A DNA stretch of 64,000 nucleotides from UBA5704 sp036380715. GTDB taxonomy: Bacteria; Acidobacteriota; Thermoanaerobaculia; Multivoradales; UBA5704. The DNA lies in NCBI GenBank assembly GCA_036380715.1, contig DASVEF010000044.1:25671-89670 (forward strand), read 5' to 3'. The notes beneath the pieces were generated by a model that ran no database searches, had not been told where the DNA came from, and saw only the letters and a program-made list of their open reading frames with translations. Of this stretch, positions 49,601 through 58,085 are shown piece after piece (position 1 is the first letter of the stretch; each line of letters begins with the position of its first letter). A program made the translations under genes and the position numbers.

Positions 49601-52600
49601 GCCTGCTGCCGGCCCCGGACCCGTCGGCGCAGGCGTCGCCCGAGTACGCGCCGCCCGAGACGCCGGCCGAGGGCGCGCTGGCCGAAATCTGGGCCGAGGT
49701 CCTCGGCGTCGAGCGGGTCGGGGTGAACGACAACTTCTTCTCCCTGGGCGGCGACTCGATCCTCAGCCTGCGCGCCGTAGCGCGGGCGCGCGAGCGCGGC
49801 CTCGCGGTCACGCTGCAGCAGGTCTTCCAGCACCAGACCGTGCGCGAGCTGGCGCGCGCCGCGGGAGGCGAGGACGAAGAGGCGCCGCCGCCGGTCGGGC
49901 CGTTCGGCCTGCTCTCCGAGGAAGACCGGGCCAAGGTCCCGGAAGGGATCGCCGACGCCTATCCGCTCGCCCGCCTCCAGGCCGGCATGCTGTTCCACAG
50001 CGAGCTGGAGCCCGAGACCGCCGTCTACCACGACATCTTCAGCTCGCACGTGCGGGTGCCGTTCGACGAGGAGCGGATGCGGCAGGCGGTGGACCGCATG
50101 GTCGCCCTGCATCCGGCCCTGCGCACCGCGTTCGGCCTGTCGCGGTTCAGCGAGCCGCTCCAGCTCGTGTACGAGACGATCGAGACGCCGCTCGTCGTCG
50201 AGGACCTGCGGGAGCTCGCTCCCGAGGAGCAGAGCCGGGCCGTGGCGGATTGGCTGGAGGCCGAGCGCCACCGGCCGTTCGACTGGACCCGGCCGCCGCT
50301 GGTGCGCTTCCACGTCCACCGGCGGAACGACGACACGATCCAGTTCACCCTGAGCTTCCATCACTCGGTGCTCGACGGCTGGAGCGCGGCCACCCTGCAG
50401 ACCGCTCTCTTCCGTCACTACCTGTCGCTGCTCCGCGCCCCGTCGGCGGAGCTGCCGGACGAGCGGCCTCCGGCCGCCACCTACCGCGACTTCGTGGCCC
50501 AGGAGCGCCGCGTCCTCCGCTCCCCGGAGGCGCAGGAGCTCTGGCGGCGCCAACTCTCCGGCGCCACGGCGTCGCGCCTGCCGCGCTGGCCCGTGCCCGC
50601 GGTGGAAAAGCCGCAGGCGCGCGACGTCGTCGTGGACGTCCCCGCCGAGGCCACGGCCGGCCTGCGGCGGCTGGCGCGCTCGGCGGGAGTGCCGATCAAG
50701 AGCGTCCTCCTCGCCGTCCACCTCAAGGTGGTGGCCTACCTGAGCGGCCAGCCGGACGGCCTGACGGGCGTGGTCGCGAACGGCCGCTCCGAGCAGGGTG
50801 ACGGCGACCGGGTGATGGGCCTCTTCCTCAACATGCTCCCCTTCCGCCTGCGCCTCGGTGCGGAGAGCTGGCGCGACCTGGCCGTGGCCGCCTTCGAGCT
50901 GGAGCGCGAGATGCTCCCCTGGCGGCGCTACCCGCTGTCGGAGCTGCAGGCGCTCTACGGCGGCGGCCAGACGCTGTTCGACATCGCCTTCAATTTCACC
51001 CACTTCCACGTCTACCAGGAGCTGGGCCGGAGCGAGGAGGCGCGCGGTATCGAGCTGCTCGAAGGGTACGGCTACGAGGAGGTCAACTTCCCGCTCGGCG
51101 CGAACTTCGGGCTCGACCTCTCCGGCTCGCACCTGCTGCTGCGCCTCAACTTCAACGACGGCGAGCTGGCGCCGCGCCAGGCCGAAGCGATCGGCGGCCT
51201 CTACGTGCGCGCCTTGGGAGCGATGGCCGCCGCTCCGGAGCGCCCGCACGCCGAAGCCGAGCTGCTCTCCGAGGAGGAGCGGGCGCGGATCCTCGCCTGG
51301 GGCGACGGGGGGCCGCTGGAGGCGCCGGACCTCCCGGTCCACCTCCAGATCGCGGAGCGGGCCGCGAGCCATGCGCAAGCCGTGGCCGTGGCGTTCGGCG
51401 AAGAGCGTCTGACCTGGGCCGAGCTCGACCGGCGCGCCGGTCGCATCGCGGCCCGGTTGCGTTCCCTCGGGATCGGCCCCGAGGATCGCGTGGCCCTGTT
51501 CCTGGAGCGCTCGCCCGACCTGCCGGCGGCGATCCTCGGCGTCTGGCGGGCCGGAGCCGCCTATGTGCCGCTCGACCCGGGCCACCCGGCCGAGCGCCTG
51601 GCCTGGGTCCTGGAAGACAGCGCCGCGGCGGCCGTGCTCACCGAGGAGGCCCTGCTGCCGTCGCTCCCCGCGAGCTTCGCGGAGCGCGGCGCGCCGGTGG
51701 TGCGCGTCGACGATCTCGCGGACGAAGAGCTGGCGCCCCAGCCGCCGCCCGGAGACTGGCGCGAGAACCTGGCCTACGTGATCTACACATCCGGCTCGAC
51801 CGGCCGTCCCAAGGGAGTCATGGTCGAGCACGGCAACCTGGCCGCCACCCTGGCCGCGAGCCGGCGCGAGCACGGCTGGCAGGCGGACGACGTCATGCCC
51901 TGCCTGGCCCCGTTCTCCTTCGACATCTCCCTGTTCGAGCTGCTCAACCCGCTGCTCGCCGGCGGCTCGGTCGAGCTGATCGGACTGCGCCCGGCGCTCG
52001 ACCTTGAACGGCTGGTCGCGCTGCTCGGGCCCCTCGGCAGGATCACCCGCCTGCACGCCGTGCCCGCCCTGATGCGCCGCATCCTGGAGGCGGCCGAGGC
52101 GGCCGGCCCGACCGTGGGACCCCTGCTGGAGAACCGCTTCCCACGCCTGCGCACCGTGTTCGTCGGCGGCGAGGCCGTGCCGGCCGACCTGCTCGCCGAC
52201 CTGCGGCGGGTCTTCCCGTCCGCCGAGACCCGCATCCTCTACGGCCCGACCGAAGGGACGATCATCTGTTCCAGCCACCGGGTGCCGCCCGCCGAGGAGC
52301 CGCCGCGCCCGCTGCTCGGCCGCGCCCTGCCGGGCGTGGCCCTGCGCCTCTGCGACGCCCACGGCCACCTGGTGCCGCCCGGCACGCCGGGCGAGATCCG
52401 GATCGGCGGCGCCGGCGTCACCCGCGGCTACCTCGGCCGGCCCGAGCTGACCACGGAGCGCTACGTAACCGTGGACGACGCGCGCTTCTACCGCACCGGC
52501 GACCTGGCGCGCTGGAGCACGGCGGGCGAGCTGGAGTTCCTCGGCCGCTCCGACGATCAGATCAAGATCCGCGGCTTCCGCATCGAGCTCGGAGAGATCG

Positions 52601-53262
52601 AGGCCGCGCTCGCCGAGCATCCGGACGTCGCCGAGGCCGTCGCCATGGCCCGCCGCGAGGTGTCGGCCGCTTCGAGGGGCGCCTCAGGGCGCTCCGACTC
52701 GGGCGACCTGCGCCTGATCGCTTATGCGGTACCGCGCTCCGGGAGCCAGCCTTCTCCCGCCGAGCTGCGCGACTTCCTGCGCACCCGGCTGCCCGAGTAC
52801 ATGACCCCCTCCACCGTGGTCCTCCTCGGCGAATTGCCGCTCTCGGCGCACGGCAAGGTGGACCGCCGCGCCCTGCCCGCTCCGGACCGGGAAGGCGGCG
52901 CCGCCAGGAGCTTCGTGGCGCCGCGCACGCCGACCGAGGAGACCCTGGCGCAGATCTGGGTGGAAGTCCTCGGCGCCGACCGGATCGGGGTGCACGACAG
53001 CTTCCTGGAGCTGGGCGGCCACTCCCTGCTGGCCATGCAGCTCATCACGCGCGTGCGCGGCGCCTTCTCGATCGACCTGCCGCTGCGCGCTCTTTATGAG
53101 ACCGCGACGCTGGAGGAGCTGGCGGTCGCTGTGGCGAACGCGCAGGCCGCGCAGGCCGACGCCGACGTGCTGGCGCAGCTCCTCGATGAATTGGAGGGGA
53201 TGGGGAACGACGAGATCCAGGCGGCGCTCTTCGCCGAGACCGACGAGAAGGACCACCGATGA
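46624..53262 (+). CDS. NRPS subunit 3: C-A(Ser)-T-C-A(Hpg-like)-T
   Basis: 2212 residues. The start is the ATG at 46624, overlapping the NRPS2 stop as ATGA. The open frame extends upstream to 44725, but that part is an out-of-frame shadow of NRPS2. The N-terminus has a basic helix LSDKQRLLREKLLRQQ and the C-terminus an acidic helix LLDELEGMGNDEIQAALFAE, a complementary pair of the kind used for docking neighbouring subunits. The modules are C14-A14(Ser)-T14 and C15-A15(Hpg-like)-T15. There is no E domain and no thioesterase. Its stop overlaps the NRPS4 start, again as ATGA. Confidence 0.95.
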   Translation: MSVAPNLKLSDKQRLLREKLLRQQGIAPAGHERIGRRETAGPAPLSFGQQRLWFLHQLDPASAAYHIPEAVRLHGALDARALHAALAELVRRHEALRTVFLSTDGEPVQQALAPFAPELPRADLAALPPNERTREASRLVSRVVQVPFDLSRGPLLRAVLLRLGEGDHVLVLAMHHIVSDGWSMGVLVRELTALYEAFARGAASPLPELPLQYADFAAWQRKRLQGEALESQLRAWRERLAGAPTTLELPTDRPRPATASSRGAREVLGTGRDTAAALRDIAQEQGATPFMVLAAALGVLLQRYSHQDEVLIGYPSANRSRPEVEGLIGFFLNTLVVRVDLTGDPRVPELVSRVREAVLWAESHQDLPFERLIDALELPRDLSRTPLFQVLFAFQNLPPSGGGRPQALSVNPFGFETDTAQFDLSFLLIDGPAGLFGDLRYRTDLFDNTSARRLAGHLEVLLAEMARQPGRPVSELPLVASSERHQLLLEWNDTATPYPGGVCLHRLIEEQAARTPEAPAVTFEGRTLTYAELSSRANRLARRLRTLGCGPETRVGVAMERSLELVTALLGAMKAGAAYVPLDPDYPRERLAFMLEDARPAVLLTQERLLESLPATAIPTLCLTPEGEELAAEDGGDLADPLDDRSLAYAIYTSGSTGRPKGAMVHHRGIRNRLLWMQEAYRLTAADTVLQKTPFSFDVSVWEFFWPLLAGARIVLAKPGGHRDASYMADLIAAEGVTVLHFVPSMLQAFLEEPDLDRCRSLRLVVASGEALLPELERRFAERLSGARLENLYGPTEASVDVTSWTCGQPGRRSVPIGRPIANTRIHLVDRGFRPSPIGVPGELLIGGVNVGRGYLGRPEMTAERFIPDPFSREPGARLYRTGDLARALADGAVEFLGRIDHQVKVRGFRIELGEIESALATHPAVREAAVALRDERGTRQLVAYTVPRPGMAASPDELRLFLRERLPEYMTPALFVTLDALPLSPNGKLDRRLLPAPDPSAQASPEYAPPETPAEGALAEIWAEVLGVERVGVNDNFFSLGGDSILSLRAVARARERGLAVTLQQVFQHQTVRELARAAGGEDEEAPPPVGPFGLLSEEDRAKVPEGIADAYPLARLQAGMLFHSELEPETAVYHDIFSSHVRVPFDEERMRQAVDRMVALHPALRTAFGLSRFSEPLQLVYETIETPLVVEDLRELAPEEQSRAVADWLEAERHRPFDWTRPPLVRFHVHRRNDDTIQFTLSFHHSVLDGWSAATLQTALFRHYLSLLRAPSAELPDERPPAATYRDFVAQERRVLRSPEAQELWRRQLSGATASRLPRWPVPAVEKPQARDVVVDVPAEATAGLRRLARSAGVPIKSVLLAVHLKVVAYLSGQPDGLTGVVANGRSEQGDGDRVMGLFLNMLPFRLRLGAESWRDLAVAAFELEREMLPWRRYPLSELQALYGGGQTLFDIAFNFTHFHVYQELGRSEEARGIELLEGYGYEEVNFPLGANFGLDLSGSHLLLRLNFNDGELAPRQAEAIGGLYVRALGAMAAAPERPHAEAELLSEEERARILAWGDGGPLEAPDLPVHLQIAERAASHAQAVAVAFGEERLTWAELDRRAGRIAARLRSLGIGPEDRVALFLERSPDLPAAILGVWRAGAAYVPLDPGHPAERLAWVLEDSAAAAVLTEEALLPSLPASFAERGAPVVRVDDLADEELAPQPPPGDWRENLAYVIYTSGSTGRPKGVMVEHGNLAATLAASRREHGWQADDVMPCLAPFSFDISLFELLNPLLAGGSVELIGLRPALDLERLVALLGPLGRITRLHAVPALMRRILEAAEAAGPTVGPLLENRFPRLRTVFVGGEAVPADLLADLRRVFPSAETRILYGPTEGTIICSSHRVPPAEEPPRPLLGRALPGVALRLCDAHGHLVPPGTPGEIRIGGAGVTRGYLGRPELTTERYVTVDDARFYRTGDLARWSTAGELEFLGRSDDQIKIRGFRIELGEIEAALAEHPDVAEAVAMARREVSAASRGASGRSDSGDLRLIAYAVPRSGSQPSPAELRDFLRTRLPEYMTPSTVVLLGELPLSAHGKVDRRALPAPDREGGAARSFVAPRTPTEETLAQIWVEVLGADRIGVHDSFLELGGHSLLAMQLITRVRGAFSIDLPLRALYETATLEELAVAVANAQAAQADADVLAQLLDELEGMGNDEIQAALFAETDEKDHR
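46735..49860 (+). other. NRPS module 14: C(LCL)-A(Ser)-T(LGGDS)
   Basis: C14 has HHIVSDGWS. The A code D-V-W-H-V-S-L-V-D-K matches the serine code DVWHLSLIDK with conservative changes. T14 reads LGGDSILSLRAVARARE, the form usually found before epimerases, yet no E domain follows. The next domain is directly C15. Confidence 0.85.
49930..53120 (+). other. NRPS module 15: C(DCL-like)-A(Hpg-like)-T
   Basis: C15 begins AYPLARLQAGMLFHS and has FHHSVLDGWS, closer to the D-donor and hybrid class than to the LCL domains of this cluster. The A code reads D-I-F-H-F-G-L-I-I-K, identical to module 8, with text PFSFDISLFELLNPLLAGG. T15 has LGGHS. It is the last module with a functional-looking A domain. 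Confidence 0.75.
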
Positions 53263-56200
53263 GCACCGCCGAAGAGCGAATCGCCGCCCTCTCGCCCGAG
53301 CAGCGCGAGCTCCTCCTGCGCCGGCTGCGCGAGCGCGGCCAAGCCCCCGCCGCCACCGCCGCGCCCGAGCTGCCGAAGATCCCCGCGGTGTCCGACCGCC
53401 TCGCGCCCGTCCCCCTGACCGATGTCCAGGAGACGTTCTGGCTCGGCCGCAGCGGTCTCTTCGACCTTGGCGGCTGCGGCGCCAACGTCTACATCGAATA
53501 CGAGTTCCCCGGCGACGTCTGGCCCTACGCCGAGGACCTGAACCAGGGGCTGCGCCGCATGGTCGACCGGCACGAGATCCTGCGCACGGTCATCCGGCCG
53601 GACGGCCGGCAGCAGGTGCTCGCCGAGGCGCCCCCCTTCGAGGTCCTGGTGGAGGACCTGAGCACCTACAGCGCGGAGAGGATCGAGGAGCACCTGAACG
53701 GCGTGCGCGACGAGCTGCGCTACGCCCGCAAACCGGTCGACCGGTGGCCGCTCTTCGAAGTGATCCTCCACCAGGTCAGGGACAGCCGGGTCCGCCTGCA
53801 CGCGCGCTTCGACGCGGTCCTGATCGACGGCCACGGCCGCAACCAGTTCCTCGGCGAGCTGGCCCGCATTCTGTCCCGGCCCGACGCCGAGCCGCCGCCG
53901 CTGCCGGACATCACCTTCCTCGACGTCGCCCGCGCCCTCGCCGAGTTCCGCGAGACCGCGACCTGGCGGCGCTCTCGCGCCTACTGGATGGAACGCCTGC
54001 CATCGCTGCCGCCCGCCCCTGCGCTCCCCCTGGCGCGCGACCTCGCGCCCGGCAGCGTGCCGCGGATCGTCAAACGGCAGGAAGAGATCCTCCCGGCCGA
54101 AGGGTGGAGCGAGCTGAAGCGGCTGGCGGCGCAGCACGGCTTGTCGCCCACGGCCGCCATCACCGCCGCCTTCGGCGACGTGCTCCGCCTGTGGTGCGAG
54201 GCCCCCTCGTTCACCCTCGGCTTCGGCGGCTCCAATCGGCCCCCGATCCATCCGCACATCCGAAGGCTGATCGGCACCTTCACCGTCGTCCACCTGCTGG
54301 AAGTCGAGGACGGAGAGACTTTCCTCGACCGCGCCCGGCGGCTCAACGGCCGGATCACGGAAGACCTCGACCACCAGAGCTTCTCCGGGTTGCAGGTGCT
54401 GCGCGAGTACAACCGCCTGCATCGCGCCGGCACCCGCGTCACCATGCCGGTCCAGTTCAACAGCGTGGTCGAGGACGCGCTCGCCATGCGGCGGGCCACC
54501 GACAACCCCGCTCCCCCCGCGGCCCTGGACACCGCCGCCGGTACAGAGGGCCAGGCGGCGCCCGTCCGGCGCATGCCGCAGATCATCCTCAACCTGACGG
54601 ACGAGGACCTCCAGATCACCCTGCCCCAGGTCCTGTTCCTGGCCGTGGCCCTGGAGACGCCGGGCGGCGCGTTCGCCCTCGTCACCCAGGTGGTCGAGGA
54701 GCTCCTGCCCGAAGGGCTGGTCGCCGAGATGCTGGAGAGCTACCGCGCCCTGCTCGGCCGCCTCGTCGCCGGCGAGGCGGCCTGGAGCGAGGCGCGGCCC
54801 GCGCGCCGGAGCTTCCCCGCCGGGGAGACGCCCACGCCCGAGCCCTCGCCGCTCCTCCACGAGCTCTTCGCCGCCCAGGGCCCGGGCGAGCTGCGCCGCC
54901 GCGCGCTGGCCCTTGCCGGCCGGCTGCAGAGGCTCGGCTTGCGCCCCGGCGAGCCCGTGGCCCTGGTGCTGGAGCGCGGCCCGGAGCAGGCGGTGGGGAT
55001 CCTCGCCGCGCTGCTCTCCGGAGCCGTCTGCGTGCCGCTCGATCCGTCCCTCCCCGAGGAGCGGCTGAAGCGCCGGATCGAGATCTGCGGAGCCCGCGTC
55101 ACCCTCACGCGGTCCGACCTCACCGATTGGGCAGCGGCTGAAGCGGAAGCTCCCGGCGAAGAGATGACCCTCCATCCGGACGCGCCGGCCTGCATCCTCT
55201 TCAAGGAGGACCCTCACCCCCTGACCCCCTCTCCCATCGCTGGGAGAGGGGGAAGAGAAGAGAACGGGCGGGGGCGCCCCTCGCCCGGTGACGGGAGAGG
55301 GGACGGGGGTGAGGGTTCGCGCGGCGGCCGTACGAGGATTCCTGATCGCGGCGACGACGAGAAAGGCGCCGTCCTCGACCACGCGGCGCTCGCCGCGGCC
55401 GTGCTCGGCTTCAGCCGGTCGATCGGGCTGGACGCGAGCGACCGCCTGCTCGCCCTCGCGCCGGCCGGTTCCGATCTCGCCTTGTGGGAGGTCCTCGGGA
55501 CCCTGGCCGCGGGCGCCACCCTGATCGTGCCCGCGCCCGAGGAGTCCCGAGACCCCGCCCGGCTCGCCGCCCTGGCGGCGCGCGAGCGGATCACGGTCTG
55601 GAGCTCGCCGCCGACCCTGCTCGAAGCGGTGATCGCCCACGCCGAGCGGAACCGGAAAGAGGCCCCGGGCGCGCTGCGCCTGGCCATCCTCCACCGGGAG
55701 CCGGCGCCGGCCGGGCTGCCGGCCCGCCTGGAAGCCCTGCGCCCGGGCCTGCGCGTCGTCACCGCCTGGGGCGCGCCCGAGGCGCCGGTGGCCGCGGCGG
55801 CCAGCGGCCGGCTGTACGTGCTCGACGGCTCGCTCGCTCCCCGGCCGGCATGGGCCGCGGGAGACCTCTGGGCCGGCGGCCCCGGGCTCGCTCGCGGCTA
55901 CTGGCGGGACGACGCCGCGACCGCCGAGGCGTTCGTCGTCCATCCGGAGACGGGCGAGCGCCTGTTCCGCACCGGCCTGCGCGCCCGCCTCCTGCCGGAC
56001 GGCGACGTGACGGTCCTGGGAGCGCCCGAGGAGCCGCTGCCCGCCGCCCTCGGCTACGGCGCCGACCTGCGGCGGATCGAGAACGCGCTCCAGAGGCACC
56101 CGGAAGTGCGCCACGCCGCGGTCGCTCGTCCCGGCGGAGAGGATGGAAGGGGCCTCTTGGTCGCGTGGGTCCTGCTCCGCGCCGGCGAGGAGCCGGCGGA

Positions 56201-56699
56201 CGACGATCTGCGGAGCCACCTGCGCTCCACGCTTCCCGAGCACCTGGTGCCCGACGTCTTCGTCCGCCTCGACCGGTTCCCCCTGACGGCGGACGGCCGG
56301 CTCGACCGCGCCGCGCTCCCGGCGCCCGGCGCGCCGGGCCGGCCGGCCGGACCAGAGAGCTGGGATCCGCTCGCGGCCGAGCTGGCCGGCCTGTGGGAGC
56401 AGGTCCTGGGACGGCGGCCCGAGGCCTTGACGGACGACTTCTTCGCCCTGGGAGGGGATTCCCTGACGGCGGTCCGCCTGCTGGTGCGTATCACCGAGCG
56501 GTGGGGCTCCGGAGTGACCGCGGAAGACCTCTTCGCGCGTCCCACCCTGGAAGGCCTGACCGGGGTCCTGCGGCGGGACACCGCCCGCCGCAGTCCTGAA
56601 ATCCTGCGGCGGCTGGGCTCCTGGGCTCGCCGCGCCGGCGCCCGAATTTCGCAACTGCGTCCGCGCCCCGTGGCGCCCGCGCACGACTCAGGAGAGTGA
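53259..56699 (+). CDS. Terminal NRPS subunit 4: cyclization-type C domain, non-functional A domain, T domain; no thioesterase
   Basis: 1146 residues, starting at the ATG that overlaps the NRPS3 stop. The N-terminal helix ALSPEQRELLLRRLRERG is a usual docking segment. Residues about 45-500 form a Cy-family domain, 510-1020 an A-domain remnant and 1030-1105 a T domain with LGGDSLTAVRL. The protein ends in a basic tail with no thioesterase or reductase. The A domain has lost almost every catalytic motif and carries a palindromic repeat at its nucleotide loop (separate entries). The frame is nonetheless intact to a stop four bases before the exporter's SD-spaced ATG, so the protein is probably made. 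Its role may be carrier or release; the substrate may be loaded in trans. Confidence 0.92.
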   Translation: MSTAEERIAALSPEQRELLLRRLRERGQAPAATAAPELPKIPAVSDRLAPVPLTDVQETFWLGRSGLFDLGGCGANVYIEYEFPGDVWPYAEDLNQGLRRMVDRHEILRTVIRPDGRQQVLAEAPPFEVLVEDLSTYSAERIEEHLNGVRDELRYARKPVDRWPLFEVILHQVRDSRVRLHARFDAVLIDGHGRNQFLGELARILSRPDAEPPPLPDITFLDVARALAEFRETATWRRSRAYWMERLPSLPPAPALPLARDLAPGSVPRIVKRQEEILPAEGWSELKRLAAQHGLSPTAAITAAFGDVLRLWCEAPSFTLGFGGSNRPPIHPHIRRLIGTFTVVHLLEVEDGETFLDRARRLNGRITEDLDHQSFSGLQVLREYNRLHRAGTRVTMPVQFNSVVEDALAMRRATDNPAPPAALDTAAGTEGQAAPVRRMPQIILNLTDEDLQITLPQVLFLAVALETPGGAFALVTQVVEELLPEGLVAEMLESYRALLGRLVAGEAAWSEARPARRSFPAGETPTPEPSPLLHELFAAQGPGELRRRALALAGRLQRLGLRPGEPVALVLERGPEQAVGILAALLSGAVCVPLDPSLPEERLKRRIEICGARVTLTRSDLTDWAAAEAEAPGEEMTLHPDAPACILFKEDPHPLTPSPIAGRGGREENGRGRPSPGDGRGDGGEGSRGGRTRIPDRGDDEKGAVLDHAALAAAVLGFSRSIGLDASDRLLALAPAGSDLALWEVLGTLAAGATLIVPAPEESRDPARLAALAARERITVWSSPPTLLEAVIAHAERNRKEAPGALRLAILHREPAPAGLPARLEALRPGLRVVTAWGAPEAPVAAAASGRLYVLDGSLAPRPAWAAGDLWAGGPGLARGYWRDDAATAEAFVVHPETGERLFRTGLRARLLPDGDVTVLGAPEEPLPAALGYGADLRRIENALQRHPEVRHAAVARPGGEDGRGLLVAWVLLRAGEEPADDDLRSHLRSTLPEHLVPDVFVRLDRFPLTADGRLDRAALPAPGAPGRPAGPESWDPLAAELAGLWEQVLGRRPEALTDDFFALGGDSLTAVRLLVRITERWGSGVTAEDLFARPTLEGLTGVLRRDTARRSPEILRRLGSWARRAGARISQLRPRPVAPAHDSGE
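53400..54760 (+). other. Cyclization (Cy)-type condensation domain of NRPS4
   Basis: It opens VPLTDVQETFWLGRSG, the Cy-family signature. The HHxxxDG site is replaced by FDAVLIDGHG, i.e. the DxxxxD pair of heterocyclases. PALPLARD and IGTFTVVHLLEVE match later Cy motifs. The usual TPQVWLDHQ-type motif reads MPQIILNLTDED and is altered. Cy domains condense and cyclise Cys, Ser or Thr side chains into azolines. With no working A domain after it, whether this one cyclises anything is open. Confidence 0.75.
54800..56570 (+). other. Degenerate adenylation domain followed by intact T domain in NRPS4
   Basis: The first A motifs are shortened: the LTYxEL motif is missing. The nucleotide loop YTSGSTG.PKG is absent and a 105-base palindromic repeat lies there. 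The acidic GGE motif reads LHREPAP, YGPTE reads WGAPE, YRTGD reads FRTGLR (Asp lost), the A8 loop is gone, and the A10 lysine is Arg (DGRLDR). Only GDLWAGGPGLARGY survives well. Adenylation activity is very unlikely. The T domain (LGGDS near 56450) keeps its serine. Confidence 0.85.
55211..55315 (+). repeat. 105-base composite palindromic repeat inside the NRPS4 gene
   Basis: The outer arms CCCTCACCCCC and GGGGGTGAGGG are exact reverse complements. Inside are two hairpin units, CCCCCTCTCCC/GGGAGAGGGGG at 55225-55252 and an imperfect one near 55276-55302. The first 25 bases are identical to the start of the intergenic repeat at 59161. The length of 105 is a multiple of three, so the reading frame is kept and 35 Gly/Arg/Pro-rich residues are added. 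Confidence 0.85.
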
Positions 56700-56700
56700 C

Positions 56701-58080
56701 ATGGCAAGACAGGTTGCATCCCACGGGATGCGGATGTACTGGATCGTCTGGGCCGGCAACTTCATCTCCGGCATAGGGACGAGCCTCGGCAGCTTCTCTC
56801 TGGTCGTCTGGATCTACGATCAGACCAAATCGGCGAGCCAGTTCTCGACCATGATGACCCTGGCCGCGGTCACCGGCCTGATCTGCATGCCGATCGGCGG
56901 CTCCATCGCGGACCGCTTCGACCGGCGCAAGATCCTCATTGCGGGCAACCTGGCCTCGGCGGTGATCACGCTGTTGATGGTGAGCGCCTTCTACACCGGC
57001 CAGATGAAGGTCTGGTACAGCTACATCATCGCCGTCGTCATGAACGCCATCGGGACCCTGACCTTCCCGTCCTTCCTCTCCTCGATCCGCCTGCTCGTGC
57101 CGAGAGGGCAGCTCGTGCGGGTGGCCGGCCTCACGCAGACCGCTCACGCCCTCACCGGCATGGCCATGCCGCCCCTCGCCGGCTTCCTGATCGGACGGAT
57201 CCACTACCACGGCGTCATCGCCATCGACCTGGTCACGTTCCTGTTCGCGTCGCTCACGCTGTTCCTGGTGCGCATCCCGCGGCCGGCGGCATTGACGGCG
57301 GATGTGTCGGAGCAGCGCTCGGTCCTGGGCGACATGGTCTTCGCCTGGCAGTACATCAGGACCCGCGCCGGCCTGTTCAGCCTGTTGTCCCTGTTCGCCC
57401 TCACCAACTTCGTGGGCGGGATGATCAACGTCGTGCTCGGGCCGCTGATCCTCAGCTTCGCCTCCCCCACCGAGCTCGGCGTGGTGAACGCGGCCTCCAC
57501 GGGCGGCATGCTGCTCGGCGCCTTCATCATCTCCCTGTGGGGCGGCCCGAAGCGCCGCGTGCAGGGCATCTTGTGGGGCTTCCTGGCGCAGGCCTGCCTG
57601 CTGTTCCTGGCCGGGCTCGAGCCGAGCGTGCCGCTGCTCACCTTCGCCATGTTCCTCGCCATGTTCGTGAGCCCGTTCATCCTGAGCTGCAACCAGGCGA
57701 TCTGGCAGCTCAAGGTGGACCCGGCCGCCCAGGGCCGCGTCCTCGCCGCCCGCGGCACCATCGGCATGGCGGCCGCTCCGCTCGCCTTCGCGACCGCCGG
57801 TCCCCTCTCCGACTACGTGTTCCGGCCCCTCCTGGTCGAAGGGGGAGCCCTGGCGGACAGCGTCGGCCGCGTCATCGGTGTCGGGCCGGGCCGCGGGACG
57901 GCGCTCATGCTCATGGTCATAGGAGTCCTCCTCATCGTGGCCATCCTGGCGGCGTTCGCCAACCCGCGCCTGCGCAACGTCGAAACCGACCTGCCGGACA
58001 TCGGGCGCCAGCAGCAACCCGACGAGCCAGGCGGCGCCCCGGCGGCGCCGCAGGAAGGACAGGCCGCGGCGGCAGGCTGA
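56701..58080 (+). CDS. MFS exporter, EntS-like, probably for the NRPS product
   Basis: 459 residues with twelve hydrophobic segments, first around residues 12-40 and last around 400-425. Motif A after TM2 reads GGSIADRFDRRK, the MFS signature loop. The long central loop and cytoplasmic C-terminal tail rich in Gln, Pro and Ala fit the enterobactin-exporter (EntS) type of proton-driven drug or siderophore exporter. The start ATG is one base after the NRPS4 stop and has GGAGAG at 56691-56696, so it is the last gene of the operon. It acts in the inner membrane. Export and self-protection for the peptide is inferred from position. Confidence 0.9.
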   Translation: MARQVASHGMRMYWIVWAGNFISGIGTSLGSFSLVVWIYDQTKSASQFSTMMTLAAVTGLICMPIGGSIADRFDRRKILIAGNLASAVITLLMVSAFYTGQMKVWYSYIIAVVMNAIGTLTFPSFLSSIRLLVPRGQLVRVAGLTQTAHALTGMAMPPLAGFLIGRIHYHGVIAIDLVTFLFASLTLFLVRIPRPAALTADVSEQRSVLGDMVFAWQYIRTRAGLFSLLSLFALTNFVGGMINVVLGPLILSFASPTELGVVNAASTGGMLLGAFIISLWGGPKRRVQGILWGFLAQACLLFLAGLEPSVPLLTFAMFLAMFVSPFILSCNQAIWQLKVDPAAQGRVLAARGTIGMAAAPLAFATAGPLSDYVFRPLLVEGGALADSVGRVIGVGPGRGTALMLMVIGVLLIVAILAAFANPRLRNVETDLPDIGRQQQPDEPGGAPAAPQEGQAAAAG

Positions 58081-58085
58081 GATCC

